Source: Nocardia sp. XZ_19_385 | GTDB taxonomy: Bacteria > Actinomycetota > Actinomycetes > Mycobacteriales > Mycobacteriaceae | NCBI RefSeq assembly: GCF_015355755.1 | Contig: NZ_JACVEE010000002.1 | Coordinates: forward strand, 1,798,001-1,862,000 | Reading direction: 5' to 3' | Length of the DNA: 64,000 nucleotides | In this document: piece after piece, positions 57,401 to 64,000 of the stretch | How the letters are laid out: every line of letters starts with the position of its first letter | How positions within the stretch are numbered: the stretch's first letter is position 1 | The notes under the pieces: model-generated | The model's input: only the letters and a program-made list of their open reading frames with translations | The model's database searches: none | Told to the model about the DNA's origin: nothing | Translations under genes and position numbers: made by a program

Positions 57401-60400
57401 TTGTCGGCCAAGCAGCTCGACTACTGGCGTGCCGAGCTGGCGGGGCTGCCGGATCAACTGGAGTTGCCCGCGGATCGGCCGCGCCCCGCGGTGCAGTCCT
57501 TCGCGGGCGATCGCGTCGAGGTACGGGTCGATGCCCGGGTGCACCGGGCGCTGACCGAGCTGGCTCGCGCCGAGGGCGCGACGCTGTTCATGGTCGTGCA
57601 TTCGGCGCTGGCCGTGCTGCTCGCCCGGCTCGCCGGAACCGATGACGTCGCCATCGGCACTCCGATCGCGGGCCGCGGCGAGGCCGAGCTCGACGATCTG
57701 ATCGGCATGTTCGTCAACACGCTGGTGTTCCGGTCCCGGGTGGACCCGGGCGCGGCGTTCACCGAGTTGCTGGCGCGCCAGCGCGAAACCGATATCCAGG
57801 CGTTCGCGCACGCGGACGTGCCGTTCGAGCGCTTGGTCGAGGTGCTGAACCCGGTTCGTTCCACGGCCCGGCATCCGCTGTTCCAGGTCGGGTTGTCCTT
57901 CCAGAACCTCGGGCAGGTCGAACTCGAGCTCCCCGGGCTGACCCTGTCCGGCGTCGACGTCGAATCCCAGGTGTCGCAGTTCGATCTGCATCTGATCGTG
58001 GCCGACGGCTACGACGAAGCCGGCGAGCCGATCGGTCTCGGCGGCTACTTCACCTATGCCACAGCGCTTTTTGACCGCGCGACGGTGCAAGGTTTCGCGG
58101 ACCGGTTCGGTCGCCTGCTCGAAGCGGTGACCACGGCTCCGTCGGTCCCGGTGGGCGAGATCGAGCTCCTGGCTCCGACCGAGCGGACGCGAATCCTGCA
58201 CGGCTGGAACGACACCGGGCACCCGGTCGATCCGGACGCCACCCTGGTGTCGTTGCTGGACGCGACGGTCGCCGCGGCCCCCGCTGCGGTGGCGCTGGTC
58301 ACCGACGACGGCGCGCAGCTGACCTACGCCGAACTCGACGCGCGGGTGAATCGCCTGGCCCGGCATCTGATTTCGCTGGGCGTCGGTCCCGAGGCGCGGG
58401 TGGCGTTGGCCATCCGCCGTTCGGTGGACCTGATCGTGGCGATGTACGCGGTGAGCAAGGCCGGTGGCGCCTATGTGCCGGTGGATCCGGATCAGGCCGC
58501 CGAGCGGACCGATTACATTCTCGAGACCGCGGCACCGGTCTGTGTACTGACCGACGCCGCTACCTCTTTTGAGACGGAACTCGCGCCGACGGTGCGGGTG
58601 GACGTCATCGAGGACCTGGCGCTCGCCGCCACTTCGATCACCGACGCAGACCGTGTGTCGCCGTTGCGTCCCGAGCACACGGCCTACGTGATCTTCACCT
58701 CCGGATCGACCGGCCGCCCCAAGGGCGTGGCCGTTCCGCATGGTGCGATCGCGAACCAGTTGCTGTGGAAGGCAACCGAGTTCGGACTGGACGCCGCGGA
58801 TGCGTTCCTGTTGAAGACTCCGGCGACGTTCGATCTGTCGGTGTGGGAGTTCTGGTCGGCTGTTGTGTGTGGCGGCCGTCTGGTGATCGCGGCGCCGGAT
58901 GGTCATCGCGACCCGGCTTACTTGAATGAGCTGTTGGCGCGGGAGTGGGTCACCACTTTGCATGTGGTGCCGTCCATGCTCGATGCGCTGCTCAGTGCCG
59001 GTGACCTGCCGGATTCGTTGTGGCGGGTGCTGGCTATCGGTGAGGCTCTGCCGGGGGCGTTGGCTCAGCGGTTCCGGCGGGAGTTGCCGCGGGTGGAGCT
59101 GTTCAACCTTTACGGTCCGACCGAGGCTGCGGTGTCGATCACCAGCCATCGCGTCACCGATGCTGATGCGGTGTCGGTGTCGATCGGTGCGCCGGAGTGG
59201 AACAGCCAGGTCTACGTGCTCGACGCACGTTTGCGGCCGGTGCCGATCGGCGTCTCGGGTGAGCTGTACCTGGCGGGTGCGCAGTTGGCGCGCGGCTACT
59301 TCGGCCGCCCGGATCTGACCGCGGATCGTTTCGTGGCCAACCCGTACGGGACCGGTGAGCGCATGTATCGCACCGGTGACCTGGTGGCTTGGAACGCCAA
59401 CGGGGAGTTGGATTATCGGGGTCGTACGGACTTTCAGGTGAAGATTCGTGGTTTCCGGATCGAGCTCGGTGAGATCGAGGCGGCGCTGTTGTCGTTGCCG
59501 GAGATCGCGCAGACCGCGGTGATCGCGAAGTCCGACCCGCGCACCGGTGATCGCCTGGTGGCCTATCTGGTGGGTACGGATATTGATGTGGCGCAGGTGA
59601 AGTCGGCACTGAGCGCGGCTGTGCCGTCGTACATGGTGCCCGGTGCTTTCGTGGTCTTGGCCGCGCTTCCTCTCAACGTGAACGGCAAGCTGGATCGAAA
59701 GGCGTTGCCGGAGCCGGAGTTCGAGACGCAAGCCTTCCGTGCCCCGTCGACTCCGATCGAGCAGATCGTCGCGCGGGTGTACGCCGAGGTGCTCGGTGCC
59801 GAGCAAGTCGGCGCAGACGACGATTTCTTCGCTCTCGGCGGTAACTCGCTGCTGGCGACTCAGGTCGCCGCGCGCATCGGCGCAGCACTGGAGGCTCGGG
59901 TGCCCGTGCGAGCCTTGTTCGAGGCTTCGACGGTCGCGGGCCTGGCCCGCGAGGTCGAGCAGCATGTCGGCACGGGTGGGCGGCGCGCGCTGGTGGCGGC
60001 GCCACGACCGGAGCGCATTCCGTTGTCGCTCGCGCAGCAGCGCATGTGGTTCCTCAACCAGTTCGACGGCGAATCGGCGGCCTACAACATCCCGATGGCG
60101 GTCCGGTTGACCGGCGCGCTCGACGTCGCCGCGCTCGGCCGCGCCATCGCCGACCTCATCGACCGGCACGAAGTGCTGCGCACGGTGTACCCGAAGACCG
60201 AAGACGGCCCGGTGCAGGTGATTCTGCCTGCGGCGCAGGCGGTTCCGGAGCTGGACGTGCGCACGCTCGCGGCGTCCGAGCTGGAAGCGGCCGTGGTCGC
60301 GCTGATGTCGGCACCGTTCGACGTCACCGCCGAAGTGCCGTTGCGCGTCGGGCTGTTCCAGCTCGACAGTGCCCCGGACGAATTCGTGCTGGCGCTGGCG

Positions 60401-63400
60401 ATCCACCACATCTCCGGCGACGGCTCGTCGATCGCGCCGTTGACCCGCGATCTGATGGTCGCCTACGCGGCGCGCTCGGCGGGGACGGCCCCGGATTGGG
60501 CGCCGCTGCCGGTGCAGTACGCGGATTACAGCCTGTGGCAGCGCGAACTCCTCGGCAGCGAGGACAACCCGCTCTCGCTGTCGGCCAAGCAGGTCGGCTA
60601 CTGGCGCGAGGCCCTGGCCGAACTGCCGGATCAGCTGGAGTTGCCCACCGATCGGCCGCGCCCGGCGCTGCAGTCCGTCGCCGGTGATCAAGTCGACGTG
60701 CGTATCGATGCCCAGGTACATCAGGCCCTGGCGGACCTGGCCCGGCGTGAGGGCGCGACGCTGTTCATGGTCGTGCATTCGGCACTCGCGGTATTGCTGG
60801 CGCGGCTGTCCGGCACCGACGACATCACCATCGGCACCCCGATCGCGGGCCGCGGCGAGGCCGAGCTCGACGATCTGATCGGCATGTTCGTCAACACGCT
60901 GGTGTTCCGGTCCCGGGTGGACCCGGGCGCGGCGTTCACCGAGCTGCTGGCGCGCCAGCGCGAAACCGATCTGCAGGCCTTCGCCAACGCCGACGTGCCG
61001 TTCGAGCGCTTGGTCGAGGTGCTGAACCCGGTGCGCTCGACCGCCCGGCATCCGCTGTTCCAGGTCGGGTTGTCGTTCCAGAACCTCGGGCAGGTCAGCC
61101 TCGAACTGCCCGGCCTCACCGTCTCGGGCACCGAATTCGACACGGCCATCTCGCAATTCGATCTGCACTGGATCGTGGCCGACACCTACGACGAGCACGG
61201 CGCACCGGCGGGCATCGGCGGCGGCATCACCTACGCCAGCGCGCTGTTCGACCGGGAAACGGTGCAGGGCTTCGCGGATCGGTTCGCCCGGCTGCTCGCG
61301 GCGATCGCGACGGACCCGCGCACCGCCGTCGGCGACATCGAACTTCTCGATGTCGGTGAACAGCAGGCGCTCCTGGTCGAGCGCAACGCGACCGCGCACG
61401 CGACGGATAGGTCCGCGACCCTGGTGTCGCTACTGGACGCGACGGTGGCGGCCGATCCCGGCGCGCTGGCTGTGCTCGCGGCCGATGGTCCCGCGCTGAC
61501 CTACGCGGAACTGGATGCCCGTGTGAATCGCCTAGCCCGCCTGCTGATCTCGCTGGGCGTCGGCCCCGAGTCACGGGTCGTGCTGGCGCTGCGCCGCTCG
61601 GCAGATCTGGTGATCGCGATGTACGCGGTGACCAAGGCCGGTGGCGCGTATGTGCCGGTGGATCCTGATCAGCCCGCGGACCGGACCGGTTACATCCTCG
61701 ATACGGCTGCACCGGTGCTGGTCCTGACTACCTCCGGCACCGGATTCCGTACCGCGTCAGCTCCTCTGGTGCATCTGGATGCCCTGCGTCTGGATGGACT
61801 GTCCGATAACCCGGTGACCGACGCGGATCGGGTGGCGCCATTGCGGGCCGGGCACACCGCCTATGTGATCTTCACGTCGGGTTCGACGGGTCGGCCCAAG
61901 GGTGTCGCGGTGTCGCACGCCGCGATCGTCAACCAGTTGCTGTGGAAGACGGCTGAATTCGGTCTCGGCGGTACGGACGCGGTCCTGCTGAAGACTGCCG
62001 CGACCTTCGACTTGTCGGTGTGGGAGTTCTGGTCGGCAGCTGTCAGTGGTGGCCGTCTGGTCATCGCAAGCGCAGAAGGCCATCGGGATCCGGCGTATCT
62101 GAACGAGTTGATGCGCTCCACCGGTGTCACCACTCTGCATGTCGTTCCGTCGATGCTCGATGCCCTGCTCACCGAAGGCGAAGGGCGGCTGCCGGTTTCA
62201 TTGCGCCGCGTGCTCGCGATCGGTGAGGCGCTGCCCGCGGCGACCGCGCGCAAGTTCCGGAAGGGTAATCGGGCTGATCTGTTCAATCTGTATGGCCCGA
62301 CCGAGGCCGCGGTTTCGATCACCAACCATCTGGTGACCGATGCTGATCAGGTGTCGGTGTCGATCGGCGCGCCGGAGTGGAACAGCCAGGTCTATGTGCT
62401 GGACGCCCGCCTGCGGCCGGTGCCGATGGGTGTTTCCGGTGAGTTGTATTTGGCGGGTGCGCAGTTGGCGCGCGGCTACTTCGGCCGCCCGGATTTGACC
62501 TCGGATCGTTTCGTGGCCAACCCCTTCGGCACGGGTGAGCGCATGTACCGCACCGGTGACCTGGCGGCTTGGAACACCGCTGGTGAGCTGGAGTACCGGG
62601 GCCGCACCGACTTCCAGGTGAAGATCCGCGGTTTCCGTATCGAGCTCGGCGAGATCGAAGCCGCCCTGCTGGCGTTGCCCGAGATCGCACAGACCGCGGT
62701 CATCGCGAAGTCCGACCCACGCACCGGGGACCGCCTGGTCGCCTACCTGGTGGGTACGAACATCGATGTGGCGCAGGTGAAGTCGGCGCTCAGTGCCGCT
62801 TTGCCGTCCTACATGGTGCCCAGCGCTTTCGTGGTCCTGGACGCACTCCCGCTCAACGTCAACGGCAAGCTGGATCGAAAGGCGTTGCCGGAGCCGGAGT
62901 TCGAAACCCATGCCTACCGTGCCCCGTCGACTCCGATCGAGGAGATCGTGGCGCAGGTCTTCACCGACCTGCTGGGCAGCGACCGGGTCGGCGCCGACGA
63001 CGACTTCTTCGACCTCGGCGGCAACTCGCTGCTGGCGACGCAGGTCGCCGCGCGCCTCGGCGCAGCACTGGACACCAATGTTCCGGTGCGCACCGTCTTC
63101 GAGGCCTCCACTGTCGCCGGACTGGCCGTCAAGGTCGAACAGCACGCGGGCAGCGGACGCAAGGCCCTCACCGCCGGCCCACGCCCGGAACGCATTCCGC
63201 TGTCGCTCGCGCAGCAGCGGATGTGGTTCCTCAACCAGTTCAACCCGGATTCGGCGGTGTACAACGTGCCGGGCGCGGTCCGGCTGACCGGCGACCTGAA
63301 TGTGCCCGCGCTGCGTCAAGCGCTCGCCGACGTGATCGCCCGGCACGAGGCCCTGCGCACCGTGTACCCGGAGTCCGACGGCACCGCCTACCAGGTGATC

Positions 63401-64000
63401 CTGCCCGCGGAGCAGGCAACGCCGGAGCTCACGCCGGAGCTCGTGGCGGCGACCGAGTTGCGCACGCGGATCGTCGAGCTGGTGTCGGCCGGGTTCGATG
63501 TGACCACCCAGCTGCCGCTGCGGGCGGCTCTGCTGCGGCTCACCGACGCCCCGGGCGAGTTCGTGCTGGTGGTTGTCGCGCATCACATCAGCGCGGACGG
63601 CTGGTCGATGGGACCGTTCATCCGGGACGTGGTCATCGCCTACGCGGCCCGGTCCGCGGGTGCGGCGCCCGGCTGGTCGCCGTTGCCGGTGCAGTACGCC
63701 GACTACGCGCTGTGGCAGCGCGAAGTGCTGGGCTCGGAATCGGACCCGGAGAGCCTCATCTCGGCCCAGGCCGACTACTGGCGGACCGCGCTGGCAGGCC
63801 TGCCGGACGAGCTGAACCTCCCCGCCGACCGGCCGCGGCCCAAACTGCAGTCCTTCGCCGGTGGCCAGGTGCCCTTCACCGTCGACGCGGCGCTGCGCGA
63901 CCGGCTCAACGAACTGGCGCGCGAACACCACGCGACCACGTTCATGGTGCTGCACGCCGCGCTGGCGCTTTTCCTGGCGCGGATGTCGGGGACCGACGAC
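45404..64000 (+). CDS. Non-ribosomal peptide synthetase 2: A-T-(C-A-T)x5-C..., runs off the window end
   Basis: At least 6199 residues, open to the last base. It begins with a basic leader ([17 protein letters not shown]) and A3-T3, then five C-A-T modules, then a C domain cut at the edge. Approximate residues: A3 20-510, T3 ~550, C4 610-1050, A4 1065-1575, C5 1675-2115, A5 2130-2640, C6 2735-3180, A6 3195-3710, C7 3800-4250, A7 4260-4775, C8 4865-5310, A8 5320-5830, C9 from 5925. All C domains keep HHxxxDG and all T domains GGNSL. Pocket codes: A3 D-A-L-F-V-G-G-I-M; A4, A7 and A8 identical D-L-W-H-L-I-L-V-S; A5 D-V-W-D-F-I-L-V-S; A6 D-Q-E-V-A-G-G-I-G. None matches a textbook code exactly; A4/A7/A8 are loosely serine-like. 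No epimerisation domain seen. Confidence 0.93.
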   Translation, partial: MSRPTRTRPARPQRSRVKTLPQLLAAAVEANPSGTAVVFADAQTSLAQLSYAELDERSTRLARLLIARGIGPEDLVAVGVPRSVDSVVAVWAVAKTGAGFVPVDPNYPADRVAHMVSDSGAVLGLTVESVAEELPGEVEWVVLDDPAFLVQLAEFSPEPVTYADRVRMLRAEHPAYVIYTSGSTGLPKGVVVTQAGLSSFCDEQRDRYRVTNDSRTLHFASPSFDASVLELLLAVGGAATMVVVAPTVYGGAELAGLLRRERVTHAFITPAALASVDPAGLDEFRVVVAGGEACPPELVRRWGPGREFFNGYGPTETTIMVNISAPMVPGAPVTIGGPIRAITEYVLDDRLTPVPNGVVGELYVTGAQLARGYHQRPSLTAARFVANPFDPKGSRLYRTGDLVRWTADHELEYLGRNDFQVKIRGFRIELGEIDAVLAGHESVDFAVTVGHDLDTGATILVSYVHAAPGAVADADVLTEHAQASLPAHMVPTTIMVLDEIPLTPVGKLDRAALPAPELRVKEFRAPQTHLEEMVAGVFTELLDPPNAVGADDDFFELGGNSLIATQVIARLGAALDTQVPARLLFEAPTVAALAARLEETKGSGRRLALTSMPRPERIPLSPAQQRYWFLNQFDPAASAVDNIPLAVRLSGELDVAALGSAIGDVFTRHESLRTVYPGSPDGPYQVVHPAPNKPFTLVPVEVDPDEVVSHIVELALTTFDVTVDVPVAVALFRLAPDEHVIGFVVHHVSADGSSMGPLARDVMIAYTARAAGTEPEWAPLPVQYADYALWQRAVLGSEQDPDSLATRQIDYWKQALAGLPDQLELPSDRPRPPARSFRGQTVRFQISPRRHARLQEIARAGNASLFMVCNAALAVLLSRLSGTDDIAVGTPIAGRGERELDDLIGMFVNTLVFRTHVRPEASFTELLAEVRERNLEAYANADVPFERLVEVLNPVRSAARSPLFQVGLSFQNLAQTTFQLPGLTVSGVDFDTWLAKTDLHVTLTDQYAEDGTPAEIRAEFGYATDLFDASTVQGFAERFVRVLDAVIADQAAPVGAIDLLAAAESDRILEVWNDTAHAVDTDATLVSLLDATVAANPDGVALVGDEPSGRVELTYAELDARVNSLARQLIAQGVGPEARVALAIRRSVDLVVAMYAVARAGGAYVPLDPDQPAERIDYILQTAAPVCVLTNADADFRTEIAPVLSLDAFAGGDSAPITDADRLAPLRPEHTAYVIFTSGSTGRPKGVAVAHVAIASQLQWKTEEFGLSPKDGVLLKTAATFDLSVWEFWSAAVCGGRLVIAVPDGHKDPVYLNELITREWVTTLHVVPSMLDALVTAGLPECVWRVLAIGEALPAALAQRLRADRPLVELFNLYGPTEAAVSITSHRVTADDQASVPIGRPEWNSQVYVLDARLNPVPVGVSGELYLAGAQLARGYFGRPDLTADRFVANPFQSGARMYRTGDLVAWNRTGELDYRGRTDFQVKIRGFRIELGEIEAALLALPEIAQTAVLAVSDPRTGDRLVAYLVGTNIDVAQVSSALSAELPSYMVPSAFIVLDALPLNVNGKLDRKALPAPTFQKAVFRAPVTPIEQIVAGTFAEVLQVDGGDEHLRIGLDDEFFALGGNSLLATQVAARLGAALNARVPVRLLFEASTVAALAIKVEQHADTGARKALTAGPRPRRIPLSLAQQRMWFLNQFDPASAANNIPFAIRLTGELDLRALQCALADLIERHETLRTVYPAVEGTGYQVILPAAQVAPRLAPAQVAEAELPRWLSEILLSGFDVAEQVPLRVGVAQVAPGEHVLAMVVHHIAADGASFAPLARDLMMAYLARREDSRPIWSPLRIQYADYTLWQRELLGDSDDPESLAAAQISYWRDALAGIPDRLDLPADRPRPLVASGAAGEFEFEVDASVRAGLSALAQRSGTSEFMVVHAAFALLLARLSGTGDITIGTPIAGRGERELDDLIGMFVNTLVLRTQVDSGASFLDLLAATKETDLGAFSHAELPFERLVEVLDPVRSQAHHPLFQVALFFQNMDQAELELPGLSVRALEFDGAIAKFDLQLTIVPQQGEQHLGGMAAVFTYATDLFDEPTIVRYAERLVRVLAAVAAEPERPVGAIELLEDAERDRILLEWNDTRHPVAPELLLDGYRRTVAAHPEAVAIAYEGVSLTYREFDERVNRLARLLISRGVGAETLVGLAIRRSVDLVVAMYAIVTAGGAYVPLDPDHPAERIGHILDTAQPLGVLTTTDAASCLPAGTEALALDSLDLSSYPGAPVRAEELLRPVRAEHPAYVIFTSGSTGRPKGVAVSHAAIHNQIAWMLAEYPMEPGDVYLQKTATTFDVSLWGFFMPLRAGAKLVVATPDGHRDPQYVAETIAAQGVTVTDFVPSMLTVFATHAPAGEAYPSLRYVFVIGEALPPETVAAWRAVSAAPLHNLYGPTEAAVSVTYWPASEADIRTVPIGVPQWNTQVYVLDSHLQPVPAGVPGELYLAGVQLARGYVRRPDLSADRFVANPFGTSDRMYRTGDLVLWRDNPVRLEYIGRTDFQVKFRGQRIELGEIETALLAQDSVTQAAALVVPSPLGDQLVAYAVSAPGQAIDQQALLAAISETLPTYMIPATIVALDEFPLNASGKLDRKALPEPTFAAREFRALATPIEEIVAEVFATVLGLDQVGADDDFFELGGNSLVATRVAAQLGAALDTRVPVRALFEASTVAGLAAKLEHSARTERDQRPLVAGPRPERIPLSLAQQRMWFLNRFDSTSTAYNLPAAVRLTGNLDVAALQQAVADLIARHETLRTIYPEQDGVAYQVILPADAAVPDLTPELVDAAELRDRVVAAFAAGFDVTAEVPLRAKLFQVDGSSEYVLVLVAHHISSDGWSMGPLTRDIMAAYAARGAGAAPGWAPLPVQYADFVLWQREVLGAESDPESLIAKQAGYWLTALAGIPDELNLPTDRPRPALQSFAGGRVEFVIDAEVHQGLREIAREQTATMFMVVHTALAVFLARMSGTEDIAIGTPVAGRGDAALDDVIGMFVNTLVLRTQVPGERTFAELLTQVKDVDLQAFAHADLPFERLVELVNPERSTARNPLFQVELSFQNLPDTDFELPGLRIGAVDFEIDTAQFDLSLTIREAESAGAAAGLYAEFQYARDLFDESTVRVFAERFTRLLGAIVREARRPIGDLGLLSEAEYRLLAPVRGAEPAAGEVLPELLARGSRLGADRTAVRYAGRSISYGELDAYSARLARVLIDSGVGPESLVALALPRSYAMIAALCAVAKSGGAFVPVDPGYPADRIRHMVTDSGAVLGITTAEHVAALPDDVSWLVLDDPATEGLLADRSDAPVTDADRLRSLRPAHPAYLIYTSGSTGLPKGVTVPHAGLGGYADYVIGAYQLAAHHRILHVTSPSFDQSVEEWLSAFVAGATLVIVPAGIVGGHELAELIRAEAVTHTVLTPALLGTLDPAGLDQLELVATGGEATTPELLAKWQPGRRYVNGYGPTEMTIGAFFGPQVAGQRLTIGKPVHGMSAVVLDARLHPVPPGVAGELYLAGAAMARGYHNRAGLSADRFVANPFEPALRMYRTGDLVRWVPAPARADRLADGAPVGWELDYLGRTDFQVKIRGFRIELGEIDAVLGAHPDVDFATTIGRENHSGAKVLVSYVTAAPGATVDPARLSEFLGGKLPAHMVPAAIVVLDQVPLTPVGKLDRKALPEPAFEKATFRAPATPIEEIVAGVYADLLGVARVGVDDNFFDLGGNSLIATQLIARLGAAFDTRVPVRLLFEAPTVGALATRLAEQSGSGGRKQLVAGPRPDRIPLSPAQQRMWFLNQFDGGSAAYNLPVAVRLTGELDVAALRAAIGDIVTRHEVLRTVYPQTPDGPVQVILPAAQAIPELDERQVAPADIASAVAGLLATSFDVTTEVPLRVTLLRITTEAGAPADYVLAMVVHHIAGDGVSDGPLARDLAIAYAARAAGQTPGWAPLPVQYADYSLWQRELLGREEDPDSLSAKQLDYWRAELAGLPDQLELPADRPRPAVQSFAGDRVEVRVDARVHRALTELARAEGATLFMVVHSALAVLLARLAGTDDVAIGTPIAGRGEAELDDLIGMFVNTLVFRSRVDPGAAFTELLARQRETDIQAFAHADVPFERLVEVLNPVRSTARHPLFQVGLSFQNLGQVELELPGLTLSGVDVESQVSQFDLHLIVADGYDEAGEPIGLGGYFTYATALFDRATVQGFADRFGRLLEAVTTAPSVPVGEIELLAPTERTRILHGWNDTGHPVDPDATLVSLLDATVAAAPAAVALVTDDGAQLTYAELDARVNRLARHLISLGVGPEARVALAIRRSVDLIVAMYAVSKAGGAYVPVDPDQAAERTDYILETAAPVCVLTDAATSFETELAPTVRVDVIEDLALAATSITDADRVSPLRPEHTAYVIFTSGSTGRPKGVAVPHGAIANQLLWKATEFGLDAADAFLLKTPATFDLSVWEFWSAVVCGGRLVIAAPDGHRDPAYLNELLAREWVTTLHVVPSMLDALLSAGDLPDSLWRVLAIGEALPGALAQRFRRELPRVELFNLYGPTEAAVSITSHRVTDADAVSVSIGAPEWNSQVYVLDARLRPVPIGVSGELYLAGAQLARGYFGRPDLTADRFVANPYGTGERMYRTGDLVAWNANGELDYRGRTDFQVKIRGFRIELGEIEAALLSLPEIAQTAVIAKSDPRTGDRLVAYLVGTDIDVAQVKSALSAAVPSYMVPGAFVVLAALPLNVNGKLDRKALPEPEFETQAFRAPSTPIEQIVARVYAEVLGAEQVGADDDFFALGGNSLLATQVAARIGAALEARVPVRALFEASTVAGLAREVEQHVGTGGRRALVAAPRPERIPLSLAQQRMWFLNQFDGESAAYNIPMAVRLTGALDVAALGRAIADLIDRHEVLRTVYPKTEDGPVQVILPAAQAVPELDVRTLAASELEAAVVALMSAPFDVTAEVPLRVGLFQLDSAPDEFVLALAIHHISGDGSSIAPLTRDLMVAYAARSAGTAPDWAPLPVQYADYSLWQRELLGSEDNPLSLSAKQVGYWREALAELPDQLELPTDRPRPALQSVAGDQVDVRIDAQVHQALADLARREGATLFMVVHSALAVLLARLSGTDDITIGTPIAGRGEAELDDLIGMFVNTLVFRSRVDPGAAFTELLARQRETDLQAFANADVPFERLVEVLNPVRSTARHPLFQVGLSFQNLGQVSLELPGLTVSGTEFDTAISQFDLHWIVADTYDEHGAPAGIGGGITYASALFDRETVQGFADRFARLLAAIATDPRTAVGDIELLDVGEQQALLVERNATAHATDRSATLVSLLDATVAADPGALAVLAADGPALTYAELDARVNRLARLLISLGVGPESRVVLALRRSADLVIAMYAVTKAGGAYVPVDPDQPADRTGYILDTAAPVLVLTTSGTGFRTASAPLVHLDALRLDGLSDNPVTDADRVAPLRAGHTAYVIFTSGSTGRPKGVAVSHAAIVNQLLWKTAEFGLGGTDAVLLKTAATFDLSVWEFWSAAVSGGRLVIASAEGHRDPAYLNELMRSTGVTTLHVVPSMLDALLTEGEGRLPVSLRRVLAIGEALPAATARKFRKGNRADLFNLYGPTEAAVSITNHLVTDADQVSVSIGAPEWNSQVYVLDARLRPVPMGVSGELYLAGAQLARGYFGRPDLTSDRFVANPFGTGERMYRTGDLAAWNTAGELEYRGRTDFQVKIRGFRIELGEIEAALLALPEIAQTAVIAKSDPRTGDRLVAYLVGTNIDVAQVKSALSAALPSYMVPSAFVVLDALPLNVNGKLDRKALPEPEFETHAYRAPSTPIEEIVAQVFTDLLGSDRVGADDDFFDLGGNSLLATQVAARLGAALDTNVPVRTVFEASTVAGLAVKVEQHAGSGRKALTAGPRPERIPLSLAQQRMWFLNQFNPDSAVYNVPGAVRLTGDLNVPALRQALADVIARHEALRTVYPESDGTAYQVILPAEQATPELTPELVAATELRTRIVELVSAGFDVTTQLPLRAALLRLTDAPGEFVLVVVAHHISADGWSMGPFIRDVVIAYAARSAGAAPGWSPLPVQYADYALWQREVLGSESDPESLISAQADYWRTALAGLPDELNLPADRPRPKLQSFAGGQVPFTVDAALRDRLNELAREHHATTFMVLHAALALFLARMSGTDD
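57662..57793 (+). repeat. Near-identical intragenic tract, copy 1 (C7 domain)
   Basis: 105 identical bases (57662-57766), then one mismatch and 26 more identical bases, shared with 60839-60970 at an offset of 3177 bp, one module length. It encodes the C-domain stretch around [20 protein letters not shown]. Confidence 0.85.
60839..60970 (+). repeat. Near-identical intragenic tract, copy 2 (C8 domain)
   Basis: Second copy of the tract at 57662-57793; points to recent duplication or gene conversion between modules 7 and 8. Confidence 0.85.

Noticed and set aside
37922..64000. Epimerisation domains in the synthetases
   Set aside because: Every condensation-like domain is followed by an A domain and shows a standard HHxxxDG; no extra C-like domain lies after a carrier domain.

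Overview
The window looks like chromosomal DNA of a high-GC mycolate-containing actinobacterium, most likely Nocardia or a close relative. The reasons are strong GC bias at third codon positions, an antigen-85 type mycolyltransferase, RipA-like and LytM-type cell-wall hydrolases, several acyl-CoA and Baeyer-Villiger enzymes, a SARP/AfsR-type regulator and a giant non-ribosomal peptide synthetase (NRPS) locus. The genus is an inference; no rRNA or other marker is present.

Layout. 1-14.7 kb is mixed housekeeping and catabolism: a truncated flavin monooxygenase with a divergent AraC regulator, a cAMP-phosphodiesterase-like enzyme, a pseudouridine synthase, an adenylate cyclase, a secreted-looking copper-radical oxidase fused to FG-GAP-like repeats, a plasmid-style ParA/ParB pair, an NlpC/P60 peptidase, a frameshifted MFS transporter, an antigen-85 homologue and a Baeyer-Villiger monooxygenase. 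14.76-17.66 kb is a 2.9-kb island inserted at the 3' end of tRNA-Arg(CCT). It is bounded by 47-bp exact direct repeats and carries four small unknown genes and a tRNA-like sequence, with no integrase. 17.8-19.2 kb is an AbiE type IV toxin-antitoxin operon with a palindromic operator. 19.4-25.6 kb is a self-contained regulon: a 1112-aa SARP-type ATPase regulator flanked by two operons (DUF4267 + oxidoreductase; hemerythrin + DUF1772) whose promoters share a 58-bp block with triple 11-bp repeats. 25.7-27.0 kb is a MarR-controlled pair of small multidrug efflux proteins with palindromic operators. 27-37.7 kb holds small secreted and membrane proteins, an acyl-CoA dehydrogenase, an ArsR regulator coupled to a cation-diffusion-facilitator exporter, an acyl-CoA ligase, a nitronate monooxygenase-like enzyme, a LytM endopeptidase and a LuxR-type regulator.

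37.9-64.0 kb is the NRPS locus. NRPS1 is A-T-C-A-T-C followed by a degenerate adenylation fragment. NRPS2 starts with A-T, continues C-A-T five times and enters another C domain where the window ends. The natural reading is that the last C domain of NRPS1 works with the first A-T of NRPS2, so that one module is split between two proteins. No thioesterase, epimerisation domain or MbtH gene is visible, so the product and its release step are unknown. At least eight adenylation domains are present; one reads clearly as threonine and three share one identical pocket code.

Most long antisense reading frames in the window are high-GC shadows and are not listed.
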